64,000 nucleotides of DNA from the NCBI GenBank assembly GCA_035623075.1, contig DASPUC010000052.1, positions 85,637 to 149,636 of the forward strand, given 5' to 3'. Below are positions 28,123 through 37,252 of this stretch, piece by piece. Made by a program: the position numbers and the translations under genes. Below the pieces are notes generated by a model. That model had not been told where the DNA came from. It saw nothing but the letters and a program-made list of their open reading frames with translations, and ran no database searches. Numbering within the stretch: position 1 is the stretch's first letter; each line of letters starts with the position of its first letter. Source of the stretch: Nitrospiraceae bacterium (lineage in GTDB: Bacteria; Nitrospirota; Nitrospiria; Nitrospirales; Nitrospiraceae).

Positions 28123-28983
28123 ATGAAAAGCAAGAGCATTGGAATTTTGACTAAGCCCAAATTTCCACAGGTCAAGACCACCCTCCATGCGGTCGTCACA
28201 TGGCTTCGAGCTCGGAACATCGACGTCATCTTGGATACAACGTCGGCAAGCCTTCTGGGCGAGTCCGGGGGCATTCAGAAAACCCAACTGGCTGGGAAGG
28301 CCGGTGTCATTCTTGTCCTAGGCGGTGATGGGACAATGCTCAACGCGGCCAGACTGGCGGCGGAGCAAGGGATTCCGATCCTTGGTGTCAATATGGGTGG
28401 GCTCGGGTTCTTAACTGAGGTCCAGTTAGAGCATTTGTATCCCTCGCTGGAGCGAGTCTTCGCCAATGAATACGTCTTGGATGAGCGGCTCATGCTGAGG
28501 ACGCATGTGCATCGGCATGGAGAAACCGTCGCCCAAGGAGTGGTGCTGAATGATGTGGTGATCAGTAAGGGTACGCTAGCCCGCATGATCGAGTTGAAGG
28601 TGGCCATCCAAGGGCAGTTCGTCACGAGTCTTCGCGGGGACGGATTGATCGTGAGCACACCCACCGGATCGACGGCTTATTCTCTGTCCGCGGGGGGACC
28701 TATTATTGATCCTGCAGTGCAGTCTTTGATTCTCACACCGATATGTCCGCACACCCTCACCCATCGTCCCTTGATCGTACCCAGCAGCATCGAGATCGAT
28801 GTCACACTGACCAGCAAAGACGACGGTGCGATGGCGACGCTCGACGGTCAAGTGGGGGTGGCGATCGCAGAAGGGGACACGGTCGCGATTCAAGCATCGG
28901 AGCATCGAACAAGGCTGATCCGGTTTCCGGAGACTCACTACTATGAGGTGCTGCGAGAGAAGCTCAACTGGGGAGATCGGTAG
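28123..28983 (+). CDS. nadK: NAD kinase
   Basis: Phosphorylates NAD to NADP. The 286 residues contain the catalytic GGDGT motif (67-71), LGVNMGGLGFLTE, LNDVVISKG and the TPTGSTAYSLSAGGPI signature. It is read divergently from clpC across a 256-bp gap and stands alone; the next gene is convergent. Confidence 0.96.
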   Translation: MKSKSIGILTKPKFPQVKTTLHAVVTWLRARNIDVILDTTSASLLGESGGIQKTQLAGKAGVILVLGGDGTMLNAARLAAEQGIPILGVNMGGLGFLTEVQLEHLYPSLERVFANEYVLDERLMLRTHVHRHGETVAQGVVLNDVVISKGTLARMIELKVAIQGQFVTSLRGDGLIVSTPTGSTAYSLSAGGPIIDPAVQSLILTPICPHTLTHRPLIVPSSIEIDVTLTSKDDGAMATLDGQVGVAIAEGDTVAIQASEHRTRLIRFPETHYYEVLREKLNWGDR

Positions 28984-29003
28984 GGAGCTGGCTGTCCGTC
29001 GTC

Positions 29004-30374
29004 CTACGACAGGGCTTTCTCGATCAGCCCTAACATTTCTCGATTGCTCACGTGCTTGAAAGCTCCGATGCAATCCGTCGGGCCTTTGTGAGCCTGCTCG
29101 GCTGCTTCGAGTACACGCAGGCCTTTGACATTCACCGGGTGGCTGTTTCGATTCTTGAGGATGGTCTGCAGTTTACTGAGTATCCCTTCCGCGCTCGCCC
29201 TGCTCAACGGAGCCTTCGTTTTGAGATAACGCGACACGACTTCGGCACACCACTCCCCGTCCCGTTTGGCCACCCCTACGAGTCCTTCGCTTGCCTTGCG
29301 AGCCCAGCCGGCGAGGAATATGCCATCAAACACTTTCCCTGAGGTCTCGTCAAACGCTTGAAAGAGTGCATCGTCCGGGTCGTTGGTTGTCTTATGGGGA
29401 TTGGTTACGAACACGCCGCTCTTATACGGTAGACCGACGGTTTCATCGACCTTGTCGCCCACGGCGAAGACCACGGAGTCGCACGGGAACTCGTAATACT
29501 GTTTGAGTCCCACTGCAGCCGTATCTTCCCCTTTAGGCTCAAGTTTGTTCTCTTCCATTTCGAGACCCCGGACACGGTTGTTCCCATCAACGAGAATCCG
29601 TTTCGGAGATGCCAAGAACCTGAAATCCATTTTGGTTTCGCTGATTTTCGGTTCGCACTTGGTAAATTCGTCTACAAGGCCTTTGAGAACTTCTTCCGCG
29701 TTTTGACCTACTGCGGCCAGACGATCCTTAATGCGAGCGAACTCCTTTGTGATCCCGTCCACGTCCATATTCGCGCATACTGCCCGGATTTCTTTGGGGT
29801 TGTACTTGCGCTCGGCAGGTCCACGCCGGACCACGGCCGTGACTCGATCGACCTTCTTATAGCGAATCAACCAGTGGGCAATATCAACCATCACATCGCC
29901 TGCTCCAATGACGGCCACTTGCTTGCCCATATCAAACGGTCGATCCCCGAATCCGGGTAAGCGATTGAAGTGATAGACCACATCTTTCGCGTGGAAGACC
30001 CCCCGCGCGCTATCTCCTTCGACGCCAATGGTCTTCGTTCCTTGCGCTCCGGTTGAAAAGACCACCGCACTGGCGCCAAGTTCCCTGAGGTCTTCAACCG
30101 TAAGGTCCTTGCTTTTTCCGACTGACACATTTCCGAAATAATGAACGTTGGGTGCTTCCAAAATACCCCAATAGGTTTTTTTAAGCCCCCCGCGCAGTTT
30201 CAACTTGCTCGGAAAGATTCCGTATTCCGCAAGCCCTCCGAACTTGATATCGCGGTTGAGGACAATCACTTCGTTGCCTGCCTCCGCCATCTTGTTGGCG
30301 ACAGCCATTCCCGCAGGGCCGGCTCCTACCACGATTACGACGTGCGTTTCTCCCTTCAAACCTGTCACGCTCAT
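29004..30374 (-). CDS. FAD-dependent ferredoxin-NADP reductase-like oxidoreductase
   Basis: A 456-residue cytoplasmic flavoprotein of the adrenodoxin-reductase/glutamate-synthase-beta group. The FAD fold motif GAGPAGMAVANKMAEAG (about 17-33) is followed by GGLAEYGIFP; the NAD(P) fold is VAVIGAGDVMVDIAHWLI, with arginines just after (VVRRGPAERKY) that suggest NADPH. The C-terminal part contains DGIFLAGWARKASEGLVG. It probably moves electrons between NADPH and a ferredoxin. It is monocistronic. A closer role cannot be given. Confidence 0.85.
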   Translation of the reverse strand: MSVTGLKGETHVVIVVGAGPAGMAVANKMAEAGNEVIVLNRDIKFGGLAEYGIFPSKLKLRGGLKKTYWGILEAPNVHYFGNVSVGKSKDLTVEDLRELGASAVVFSTGAQGTKTIGVEGDSARGVFHAKDVVYHFNRLPGFGDRPFDMGKQVAVIGAGDVMVDIAHWLIRYKKVDRVTAVVRRGPAERKYNPKEIRAVCANMDVDGITKEFARIKDRLAAVGQNAEEVLKGLVDEFTKCEPKISETKMDFRFLASPKRILVDGNNRVRGLEMEENKLEPKGEDTAAVGLKQYYEFPCDSVVFAVGDKVDETVGLPYKSGVFVTNPHKTTNDPDDALFQAFDETSGKVFDGIFLAGWARKASEGLVGVAKRDGEWCAEVVSRYLKTKAPLSRASAEGILSKLQTILKNRNSHPVNVKGLRVLEAAEQAHKGPTDCIGAFKHVSNREMLGLIEKALS

Positions 30375-30509
30375 CGATAGCTCTTATATTGGTACAAAAT
30401 CAGACGACAAAACGGCAGAACCATCAAAATTTTCGCGCACTTTAGCATAGGGATTTGGAAGCTGTCAAAAACTCTCCTTGCACGAATCTCGAGTATATTG
30501 ATGGTGACG

Positions 30510-31979
30510 TTATCCCCCCGCACTGCCAATTGGACCTCCCGGCTCAGTCATACGCCAGGGGTCCAGCAACTCGTTCAGCCGTTTTTCGGACAGGACCTTC
30601 TGTTCTTTTGCCACCGCTCGTACCGTCTTCCCCGATTTGTACGCATCCTTCGCGAGCTTCGCCGCAGCTTCGTATCCAATCTCCGGAGCCAACGCCGTAC
30701 ACATCGCTAAGCTCTCTTCGATTAAACTCCGGCAACGTTCCTCGTTGGCCTTAATACCCTCGATACAGCGAGTTGCAAAGTTATGCGACGCCGTCGCTAA
30801 TAACTCGATGGATTGTAGAAGGTTGTATGCCATGACAGGCAACATGACGATCAGTTCGAAGTTGGCTGCCTGTCCTGCAACGGTGACGGTCACATCGTTT
30901 CCGATCACCTGGGCACAGACCATCGTCATCGATTCCGCAATGACAGGGTTCACTTTGCCCGGCATAATCGACGAACCCGGTTGGGTTTCTGGCAAATTGA
31001 TCTCCCCAAGCCCACAGCGGGGTCCGGAACCCAGCCAACGGATGTCATTGGCTATTTTCATCAGGCTTACGGCAATCGTTCGTAATTCTCCGCTCGCTTC
31101 CACGAGCGAGTCTTGAGTCGACTGGGCCTCAAAATGATTGGACGCCTCCCTAAACGAACAACCGGTTTCCTTTGTGATAATCGCCAGTGCCTTACGTGCG
31201 AAGTCCGGATGACAATTGAGGCCGGTGCCAACCGCCGTACCACCGAGCGCGACTTCGCCGAGCGATTCTTGTGCTCGCTTCACCCGCTGGATACCGAGCT
31301 CGATTTGACGCGCATAGCCACCGAATTCCTGTCCCAGTCTCACCGGCGTCGCGTCCTGTAAGTGGGTACGACCGATCTTCACGATCTTGTCAAATTCCCT
31401 CGCCTTTCGATCGAGGGCCTTCTGTAAGCGGATGAGTGCCGGAAGAAGTTGGCGCTCCATCATTTCTACCGCCGCGATGTGAATGGCCGTTGGAATAACG
31501 TCGTTGCTCGATTGGCCGAGATTGACGTGGTCGTTTGGATGCACCAGTTTGCTGCCACGCGCTCCGCCAAGCAATTCGGTCGCGCGGTTTGAGATCACCT
31601 CGTTGGTATTCATGTTGGTCGAGGTACCGGATCCGGTTTGGAAAATATCCACGGGAAATTCCGCGTCGAGTTTTCCCTCCACCACTTCTGATGCAGCTTG
31701 CCGCATCACATCAGTTTGTTTCTTGTCCAGGAGGCCATGCGATTCATTGACCGTCGCTGCGGCTCGTTTGATCAGTCCCATCGCTCGAATCATGGCACGA
31801 GGAAACCGGAGTGAGCTAATTGGAAAGTTTTCGATCGCCCTGGCTGTCTGCACCCCGTAATATGCGTCCTCTGGCACAGCCAATTCGCCCATAGTATCCC
31901 GCTCCATGCGGGTCTTTCCTGAATTCAAGGGAGGCTTGGACGCGTGGGGCTGTGCCTGTGACCCTAAGGGCTTCTTCAT
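30510..31979 (-). CDS. fumC: Fumarate hydratase, class II
   Basis: Reversible hydration of fumarate to malate in the TCA cycle. The 489 residues carry the superfamily signature GSSIMPGKVNP, GSGTSTNMNTNEV, the HPNDHVNLGQSSND segment and the active-site GRTHLQDATP. The N-terminus has an extra stretch of about 25 residues before MERDTMGELAVP; GGAGGAG precedes the first ATG. Aspartate ammonia-lyase is the main alternative, but the segment MKIANDIRWLGSGPRCGLGE fits fumarase. gltA and a malic enzyme are nearby. Confidence 0.9.
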   Translation of the reverse strand: MKKPLGSQAQPHASKPPLNSGKTRMERDTMGELAVPEDAYYGVQTARAIENFPISSLRFPRAMIRAMGLIKRAAATVNESHGLLDKKQTDVMRQAASEVVEGKLDAEFPVDIFQTGSGTSTNMNTNEVISNRATELLGGARGSKLVHPNDHVNLGQSSNDVIPTAIHIAAVEMMERQLLPALIRLQKALDRKAREFDKIVKIGRTHLQDATPVRLGQEFGGYARQIELGIQRVKRAQESLGEVALGGTAVGTGLNCHPDFARKALAIITKETGCSFREASNHFEAQSTQDSLVEASGELRTIAVSLMKIANDIRWLGSGPRCGLGEINLPETQPGSSIMPGKVNPVIAESMTMVCAQVIGNDVTVTVAGQAANFELIVMLPVMAYNLLQSIELLATASHNFATRCIEGIKANEERCRSLIEESLAMCTALAPEIGYEAAAKLAKDAYKSGKTVRAVAKEQKVLSEKRLNELLDPWRMTEPGGPIGSAGG

Positions 31980-32121
31980 GATTGCGGCTCCTCCTGAACT
32001 GGCTGTAATAAAAGGAACAGCATCTTAAACGGTTGCTGCCCAGAAGCTCAAGAGTGAGGGCGGAGGAGGATTGATCCGGCCGTCGAGAATCCGTTAGGAG
32101 TTACCGAGGGGGAATTCCGCT

Positions 32122-32358
32122 ATGACCGAGACCGCCTTTCGTGTCGATGCCTACGCGGGGTATAAGGGAGAAGAAACTCCTCGGTCCTTTACGATCGAGG
32201 GAGTCAGTCACAGCGTGGCCGAAATCGTCGTTCGATGGTATAGCGAAACTCATTCCTATTTCAAAGTGAGAACGACTCGCGGACACCGCTTTGTTCTTCG
32301 TTTTGACCTGGACCAGAGTGTGTGGGAACTCGTGATGCGGGAGCGTGATCTCGGATGA
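32122..32358 (+). CDS. Small conserved-looking hypothetical protein
   Basis: A 78-residue cytoplasmic protein with regular beta-strand pattern (YSETHSYFKVRTTRGHRFVLRFDLDQ). GAGGGGGAATTCCGCT precedes the ATG and a strong terminator follows 10 bp after the stop, so it is an expressed single gene. I cannot name a family or a function. It is convergent with hsp20. Confidence 0.75.
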   Translation: MTETAFRVDAYAGYKGEETPRSFTIEGVSHSVAEIVVRWYSETHSYFKVRTTRGHRFVLRFDLDQSVWELVMRERDLG

Positions 32359-32368
32359 AGATGAAAAG

Positions 32369-32398
32369 GAAAGGCCCGCATGCGCGGGCCTTTCTTCA
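32369..32398. terminator. Bidirectional Rho-independent terminator
   Basis: GAAAGGCCCGC (32369-32379) pairs perfectly with GCGGGCCTTTC (32384-32394) around an ATGC loop: an 11-bp stem with A and T flanks that works in both directions. It lies between the convergent 78-residue protein gene and hsp20. Confidence 0.85.
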
Positions 32399-32417
32399 GG
32401 AACCTCTGCAGGCAGAC

Positions 32418-32867
32418 TTAGCCGACTTTCACCTCAATCGCCTTCGGCTTGGCCTTCTCTGATTTCGGCAGATGGAGATTCAACAGTCCGTCCCTAAACT
32501 CTGCCTTGACCTTCTCTTCATCGATCACATCAGGCAAGCTAAAGCTTCGAACGAAGCTCCCGTAGGACCGCTCGACCCGATGATACTTCTTGCCCTTCTC
32601 TTCTCGTTCCTGTTTGCGTTCTCCCTGAATCGTGAGGACGCCGTCTTCCAGCATGACCTTCACATCCTCTCTCTTGACATCAGGAAGCTCCGCCTTGATC
32701 AGGTATTCCCCGTCGGTTTCACTGATATCAACGGAAGGAGTCCAATCCGCAACGATCATCGTTTCTTTTCCATTGGTTCGTGTAGCAGGCCGTGCAAACA
32801 TGCGATTGAGCCGATCGGACATGTCTTCCAACTCACGAAATGGATCCCAGCGCATAACAGCCGTCAT
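32418..32867 (-). CDS. Hsp20/alpha-crystallin small heat-shock protein
   Basis: ATP-independent holdase for unfolded proteins. The 149 residues show an N-terminal MRWDPFRELEDMSDRLNRMF, the alpha-crystallin domain (about 45-140) with VDISETDGEYLIKAELP, EDGVLTIQGERK and YGSFVRSFSLPD, and a C-terminal extension. A TAAGGAGGT ribosome binding site and a leader of about 85 bases precede the gene. Confidence 0.95.
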   Translation of the reverse strand: MTAVMRWDPFRELEDMSDRLNRMFARPATRTNGKETMIVADWTPSVDISETDGEYLIKAELPDVKREDVKVMLEDGVLTIQGERKQEREEKGKKYHRVERSYGSFVRSFSLPDVIDEEKVKAEFRDGLLNLHLPKSEKAKPKAIEVKVG

Positions 32868-32954
32868 GGCATACCTCCTTAAAGTTTCTTAACGGTGCAG
32901 GATACATTATTGGTATTTCACAGTGGCGCTGCGCCTATTGTGCCATCTGCGCTC

Positions 32955-32982
32955 TAGATAATTGCGGTTAAACGAGAGTCAA
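32955..32982 (-). promoter_or_regulatory. Candidate promoter of hsp20
   Basis: Read leftward, TTGACT (32977-32982), 16 bases, TATCTA (32955-32960). The expected leader of about 80-90 bases contains a GGCGCAGCGCC palindrome. No clear sigma-32 or CIRCE element was found. Confidence 0.45.
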
Positions 32983-33003
32983 GGGGGGGAGCTACGGAAT
33001 TGG

Positions 33004-34137
33004 CTAGCGTTTGTCGAGTGGCACGTATGGGCGATTGTGCTCACCGGAGTAGATCTGCTCCGGTCTGAAAAGCTTGTTCTCATTGAGCTGTTCCAACCAG
33101 TGTGCCAGCCACCCGGAAACACGCGACATAGCAAAGAGCGGGGTAAAAAGATCCACGCTGATGCCCATTTTGTCGTACAGGACGCCAGAATAAAAATCGA
33201 CATTGGGATAGATGCCTTTCCCCTGCAGCAGGTCTCGGGCTGTTTCCTCAACTTCTAAGGCAATTTCGTACAGGGGCGATGGGGCGGATTCCTTGAACAG
33301 TCGTTCGCAGAGGCCTTGCAGGACAGTTGCTCGCGGATCCTTGACCTTGTACACGCGGTGGCCGAATCCCATCAGCTTGTGTTTTCCCCGAATCTTGTCT
33401 TCAACGTATCGCCGTGCTCGTTCCGGCGAACCGATCTCTTTCAACATCTGGACGACTTCTTCATTCGCCCCCCCGTGCAAGGGACCTTTCAGTGCGCCAA
33501 TCGATGATGCAACGACGGTGTATGGATCCGCTAGGGTTGATGCCGTGACGAGGCCGGTAAACGTCGACGCATTCATCGTGTGCTCGGCGTGCAAGATGAA
33601 ACAATCGTCTAAAATCTCGCTCCATAGCGGAGGCGGTGTCTGTTCGGTCAACATGTACAGAAAGTTTTCGGAAAATCCGAGTTCGTCGCGGGGAGGGATC
33701 GGGGCATCGCCGTGGCGGAGCCTGGCCCAGGCTGCCACAATCGTGGGGAGTTTGGCCACTAACCGCACGACTGACCAATAATTATTCTCAACATCTTTTA
33801 CGTTCCGCCCCGGATAGAACATACCGAGAGCAGCTACCGCCGCCTGTAAGGCATCCATGGGGTGGCCCTGCTCCGGCAAGCACTTCATCAGATCAATGAT
33901 CTTGAATTTGATTCGGCGATGATGGGTGATGTCCGTGGTCCACCGAGTCATTTCTGGTTCTGTCGGGAGATGCCCAAAGAGGAGGAGAAATGCAGTCTCG
34001 AGATAGGAGGATTTCATGCAGAGGTCTTCGACACGGATACCGCGGTATTCGAGTACACCGCGCTGTCCATCTACGTCACTGACCGCTGATTTAGCGGCTG
34101 GCACTCCGGCAAGACCCGGCATGAAATCATGTGGCAT
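33004..34137 (-). CDS. gltA: Citrate synthase
   Basis: Condenses acetyl-CoA with oxaloacetate. The 377 residues include the active-site segments LHAEHTMNASTF (His), GALKGPLHGGANEEV (His) and MGFGHRVYKVKDPR, with the catalytic Asp in NVDFYSGV. Length fits the short bacterial type. GGGGAGTACGACG precedes the ATG. It is divergent from a small membrane-protein gene. Confidence 0.96.
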   Translation of the reverse strand: MPHDFMPGLAGVPAAKSAVSDVDGQRGVLEYRGIRVEDLCMKSSYLETAFLLLFGHLPTEPEMTRWTTDITHHRRIKFKIIDLMKCLPEQGHPMDALQAAVAALGMFYPGRNVKDVENNYWSVVRLVAKLPTIVAAWARLRHGDAPIPPRDELGFSENFLYMLTEQTPPPLWSEILDDCFILHAEHTMNASTFTGLVTASTLADPYTVVASSIGALKGPLHGGANEEVVQMLKEIGSPERARRYVEDKIRGKHKLMGFGHRVYKVKDPRATVLQGLCERLFKESAPSPLYEIALEVEETARDLLQGKGIYPNVDFYSGVLYDKMGISVDLFTPLFAMSRVSGWLAHWLEQLNENKLFRPEQIYSGEHNRPYVPLDKR

Positions 34138-34197
34138 CGTCGTACTCCCCGAATGATTTATACTAGCTTATCATGTTTGAAACAGGATCATCTTGAA

Positions 34198-34473
34198 ATG
34201 AAATATTTCGATTGGCATACTGATTCCCAAAAAAGAGTCGGACTGCTGATGTTCATCAGGGTCATGATCATAGTTGGATTGGCCACCCTGGCCCTCGCCT
34301 TCTTCATGGTCACCCGCGGTTCTCATGGTGTTAAGTCCGCACCATCTGCGAAACCGGTGGGGACGAGCACCCTCAGTCACGGAGGACAACCTGCCACTTC
34401 ACCATCAAACGGGTTGCCCTACCGATCAGATGAAAGCGCGAATGATCAGGACCGTGCAGGCAAGACAAAGTAG
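34198..34473 (+). CDS. Small single-pass membrane protein, unknown
   Basis: From the ATG at 34198 it has 91 residues: a short charged N-terminus, one membrane helix (about 17-40, LMFIRVMIIVGLATLALAFF) and a Ser/Pro/Gly-rich tail likely outside the membrane. The frame is open upstream to 34129 but overlaps the gltA start region. It ends 3 bp before the next exported-protein gene, so the two are likely cotranscribed. Function unknown. Confidence 0.55.
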   Translation: MKYFDWHTDSQKRVGLLMFIRVMIIVGLATLALAFFMVTRGSHGVKSAPSAKPVGTSTLSHGGQPATSPSNGLPYRSDESANDQDRAGKTK

Positions 34474-34476
34474 ATC

Positions 34477-34863
34477 ATGGTAAATGTGCGGCTCATCAGT
34501 CTCGGTTTCATAGCCGTTCTTCTTGCCGTCGGTCTTTCGGTACAAGCTGAAGATGAGCAGCTCATTTTTGCGGTGGTGAGCGAAGTACCCAAAGACCGGT
34601 CCCGGGTTGCTGCCAAGATATCAAGCAACGATGTGGTGAGCGATGCGAAACTCTTGGCATCGGACACGATCCAGAATAATCTCATCTGGAAAAAACTAGA
34701 AATTTGCCATGCTATGCGCATAGAAGGGTTCAAATCGCCTGAAGGGGTTAAGATAGCGTCAGTGCGCATCATCGACGCCGCCATGCTGCCGATGTCACTG
34801 CAAACGTTCGCCGGAGATTGCCTCATCAAGAAGGCCATTGAGGTGGCCCCGCTTGCTGATTAA
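34477..34863 (+). CDS. Small exported protein, unknown
   Basis: A 128-residue protein with a signal peptide (LISLGFIAVLLAVGLSVQAEDE, cleaved near QAED). The mature part of about 104 residues has two Cys (EICHAM and GDCLIKK) that could form a disulfide. I do not recognise the family. It follows the small membrane-protein gene closely and is convergent with the zinc-ribbon-like gene. Confidence 0.6.
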   Translation: MVNVRLISLGFIAVLLAVGLSVQAEDEQLIFAVVSEVPKDRSRVAAKISSNDVVSDAKLLASDTIQNNLIWKKLEICHAMRIEGFKSPEGVKIASVRIIDAAMLPMSLQTFAGDCLIKKAIEVAPLAD

Positions 34864-34882
34864 AGCAGTCGGGGGTGCGACC

Positions 34883-35251
34883 CTAGGCTCGGCACACCGG
34901 GCACAGCGTCGGTTCTACGTCGGATTCACATTCAGCAACCGTCAAGGAGAACAACTGCTCACATTGCCGGCAGAGGCAGATTTCAAAGTATGGGATTCCG
35001 GCATCGTCGATTTCAGTCGGGAGAAGGAGCTCCCCCGGATCGAATCCGAGAATGGCCCCATCCGGAAATTTGACCAGTGCGAGTCGATCATTGAACACTT
35101 CAAACGTCGCTTCCTGAGATTTGCGCTCCAGAAGGTGTCCGACCACCAACACCGGTTGCCCTTTGCGTTTGGTACGAAGGTCTCGCAGCGTATGTTGTGA
35201 ATTTGACGCACAAGCGTACTGTCCACTGGAGCTCGTTCCAACCGCGGGCAT
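34883..35251 (-). CDS. Hypothetical protein with C-terminal zinc-ribbon-like cysteines
   Basis: From the ATG at 35249-35251 (GAGAGGTG upstream) the protein has 122 residues. The C-terminus has CLCRQCEQLF and LCPVC, four cysteines in two CxxC pairs that could bind zinc. The middle is a beta-rich segment (TFEVFNDRLALVKFPDGAILGF). No export signal. Function unknown. Confidence 0.65.
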   Translation of the reverse strand: MPAVGTSSSGQYACASNSQHTLRDLRTKRKGQPVLVVGHLLERKSQEATFEVFNDRLALVKFPDGAILGFDPGELLLPTEIDDAGIPYFEICLCRQCEQLFSLTVAECESDVEPTLCPVCRA

Positions 35252-35342
35252 AGAAGCACCTCTCCAGATCACTACCCGAAGCATCTAGCACAGGGGAAAA
35301 TTTGACGTCAAGATAGCCAAACGAGACAAAGGAGTAATGGTC

Positions 35343-35693
35343 ATGGCCGATGTAACGATCTATCAAAAACCGACCTGTACCACCTGTCGCCAAGCGATTC
35401 AGGTCTTAAAAGATAGTGGCACACCCTTCAAGAGCGTCAATTATTATGAGCAGCCCTTTACGAAAGCGCGCCTCAAAAGTGTTTTGAAGAAAGCCAGACT
35501 CTCCCCGCGCGACGTTTTGAGGACAAAAGAGGAGACGTATAAGGAACTCGGACTTGCCAAGAGGCAGCTCTCGGATGATGAATTGGTCGATCTCATGGTT
35601 ACCCACCCGGATTTGATTCAACGACCGATTGTTGAGAAGGGCGACAGGGCGATTCTGGCACGACCGGCAGAAACGGTGAGGCAATTATTGTAG
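35343..35693 (+). CDS. ArsC/Spx-family thioredoxin-fold protein
   Basis: A 116-residue protein of the arsenate reductase (ArsC) family. The N-terminal strand IYQKPTCTTCRQA carries CTTC; known ArsC enzymes use the first Cys. The C-terminal half has RPIVEKGDRAILARP, where an Arg typical of ArsC is found. AAAGGAG eight bases upstream supports the second ATG. No arsenic genes are adjacent, so the role may be glutaredoxin-like or regulatory instead of arsenate reduction. Confidence 0.85.
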   Translation: MADVTIYQKPTCTTCRQAIQVLKDSGTPFKSVNYYEQPFTKARLKSVLKKARLSPRDVLRTKEETYKELGLAKRQLSDDELVDLMVTHPDLIQRPIVEKGDRAILARPAETVRQLL

Positions 35694-35708
35694 CTGTAAT
35701 AGCGAGGT

Positions 35709-37010
35709 TCAGAATTCTTCGCTCACGACCATTCTCCCCGAAGGGGCAAAGGATCGTCGGGACGGTTCTGTGAGCACAAATCCCCGCTTGATGACATTCC
35801 CTCCTGATCCCTTCGCCTCGTACAGTGCTCGATAGGCCGACTTTGTCACAAGACTCAAGGAAGAGTTGTCACCGATACGCTCCGCCACACCGATGCTGAG
35901 TGTAACAGGTAGTTCGCGATCACTTGCTCCCTTCTTATGAGTACCTCTTGTATCTTCCCAAACTCGATCGCGCTTGCCTAAGTAGAGCATGGTCGTGTCG
36001 ACGACCTTCCTTATCTTTTCGAGTCGGCTTACTGCTTCTATGGCTGAAATGCCGGGAAACAGCAAGGTGAGTTCTTCTCCGCTGATACGAAACACCTGCC
36101 CGCCAGCGCATGCCGACTGAATTTTAGGTGCGAGGACTTTGAGGATTTGTTCGCCGACTGATTTGCCATGGTTATTGAAATGTTGTTTGAGCTGATCGAT
36201 TCCAATGATTGCAACAGAGTAGTTGGTTCGGAGGCGCCTGCTGGCTTCTTCATAGGCAAGCCGGCCTAGCATTCCGGTGAGTTCGTCGCGGTACGTACGC
36301 TGGTAACAGGCTTGAATAAGTGTGACGAAGAGAATAAGCCCTGCGGTTGCAAAGAAGTTTGTTGGTTGCCATCCATATTGGCTCCCGTGATAAGCAAAAA
36401 AGACGGCAATGAGGGCCCAAATTGATCCTCCCTCCAATGGATCGCGATGGAGAACAAAACGGACAAACTGGAGAACGAGTGCGACGGCGAATGCCACGAG
36501 GGCTGGTTGCGGAAGAATAGTCCAACTCGTGATGGCAGGGGGAACGAAGGGTTCCGTAAAGGCACCTGACAACTCCTGTTGTTCAGACATACAGAGCCAA
36601 AGGACGAGGAATGGCTGAGTAAGAACCAGCATCAATCGTACAATTCCACGCACCGTAGAGATGGCATCTTCCTTCACGATCGAGAAAGCCAACAGGTTGA
36701 TCGGCAGGAGAAATGCTGTGATCGCAAAAACGCTGTGGCTCGTAAACGCCGGATTGGCGTCTACGGCGGGCAACAATACGTTGGCGCGGTCGGCGAGGGC
36801 CAGAACAAGCAACGAAAGCATCATCCGGCTGCTGGCAAAATACCAGCCGAATACAAGACCGAACACCAGCACGATATACGGCAACGCTGCGATCGGCTGC
36901 TGGAACCACGCCGGAAGTCCATGGGGGCGGAGAAACCCGATCGCTACAAGAAAGATCGGTCCGCCGGGTATCAAGAAAGCCTGCGTTGTTGTCCAGATCG
37001 TCTGCCTCAT
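35709..37010 (-). CDS. Multi-pass membrane protein with degenerate GGDEF domain
   Basis: A 433-residue protein with seven or so membrane helices (about 5-250) followed by a diguanylate-cyclase-type domain (about 260-425). The domain has the start RDELTGMLGRLAYEE and IIGIDQLKQHF, but the signature is SGEEL in place of GG(D/E)EF, so cyclase activity is doubtful; it may bind nucleotide or act as a receptor. The frame is open upstream to 37136; the Met at 37010 precedes the first membrane helix. No EAL domain or cognate sensor gene lies nearby. Confidence 0.82.
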   Translation of the reverse strand: MRQTIWTTTQAFLIPGGPIFLVAIGFLRPHGLPAWFQQPIAALPYIVLVFGLVFGWYFASSRMMLSLLVLALADRANVLLPAVDANPAFTSHSVFAITAFLLPINLLAFSIVKEDAISTVRGIVRLMLVLTQPFLVLWLCMSEQQELSGAFTEPFVPPAITSWTILPQPALVAFAVALVLQFVRFVLHRDPLEGGSIWALIAVFFAYHGSQYGWQPTNFFATAGLILFVTLIQACYQRTYRDELTGMLGRLAYEEASRRLRTNYSVAIIGIDQLKQHFNNHGKSVGEQILKVLAPKIQSACAGGQVFRISGEELTLLFPGISAIEAVSRLEKIRKVVDTTMLYLGKRDRVWEDTRGTHKKGASDRELPVTLSIGVAERIGDNSSLSLVTKSAYRALYEAKGSGGNVIKRGFVLTEPSRRSFAPSGRMVVSEEF

Positions 37011-37252
37011 GCGGAGTCGCCCCTGAAAAGGATTAATATTGGGTTGATCATGTGTGCCAGAACCGTACCAATCATCCCGTAGATTCTTCCATCCCTCCCC
37101 TCCCGCCAGGGCCTCCAAATGGCTGAAATGTAGCAATTTTCTCTTCCCGGCATGTCTACGGCATGGACTCGCCGCATGACAACGCCCAGCACCTGGGCCG
37201 TTTTTGAACAGTTGATCAGGTTAGTCGGCCAGCCTTTGAGGCAGGAGGTAGA

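Noticed and set aside
35337..35693. Arsenic resistance locus
   Set aside because: Only a single ArsC-family protein is present, with no arsR, arsB or acr3 nearby.
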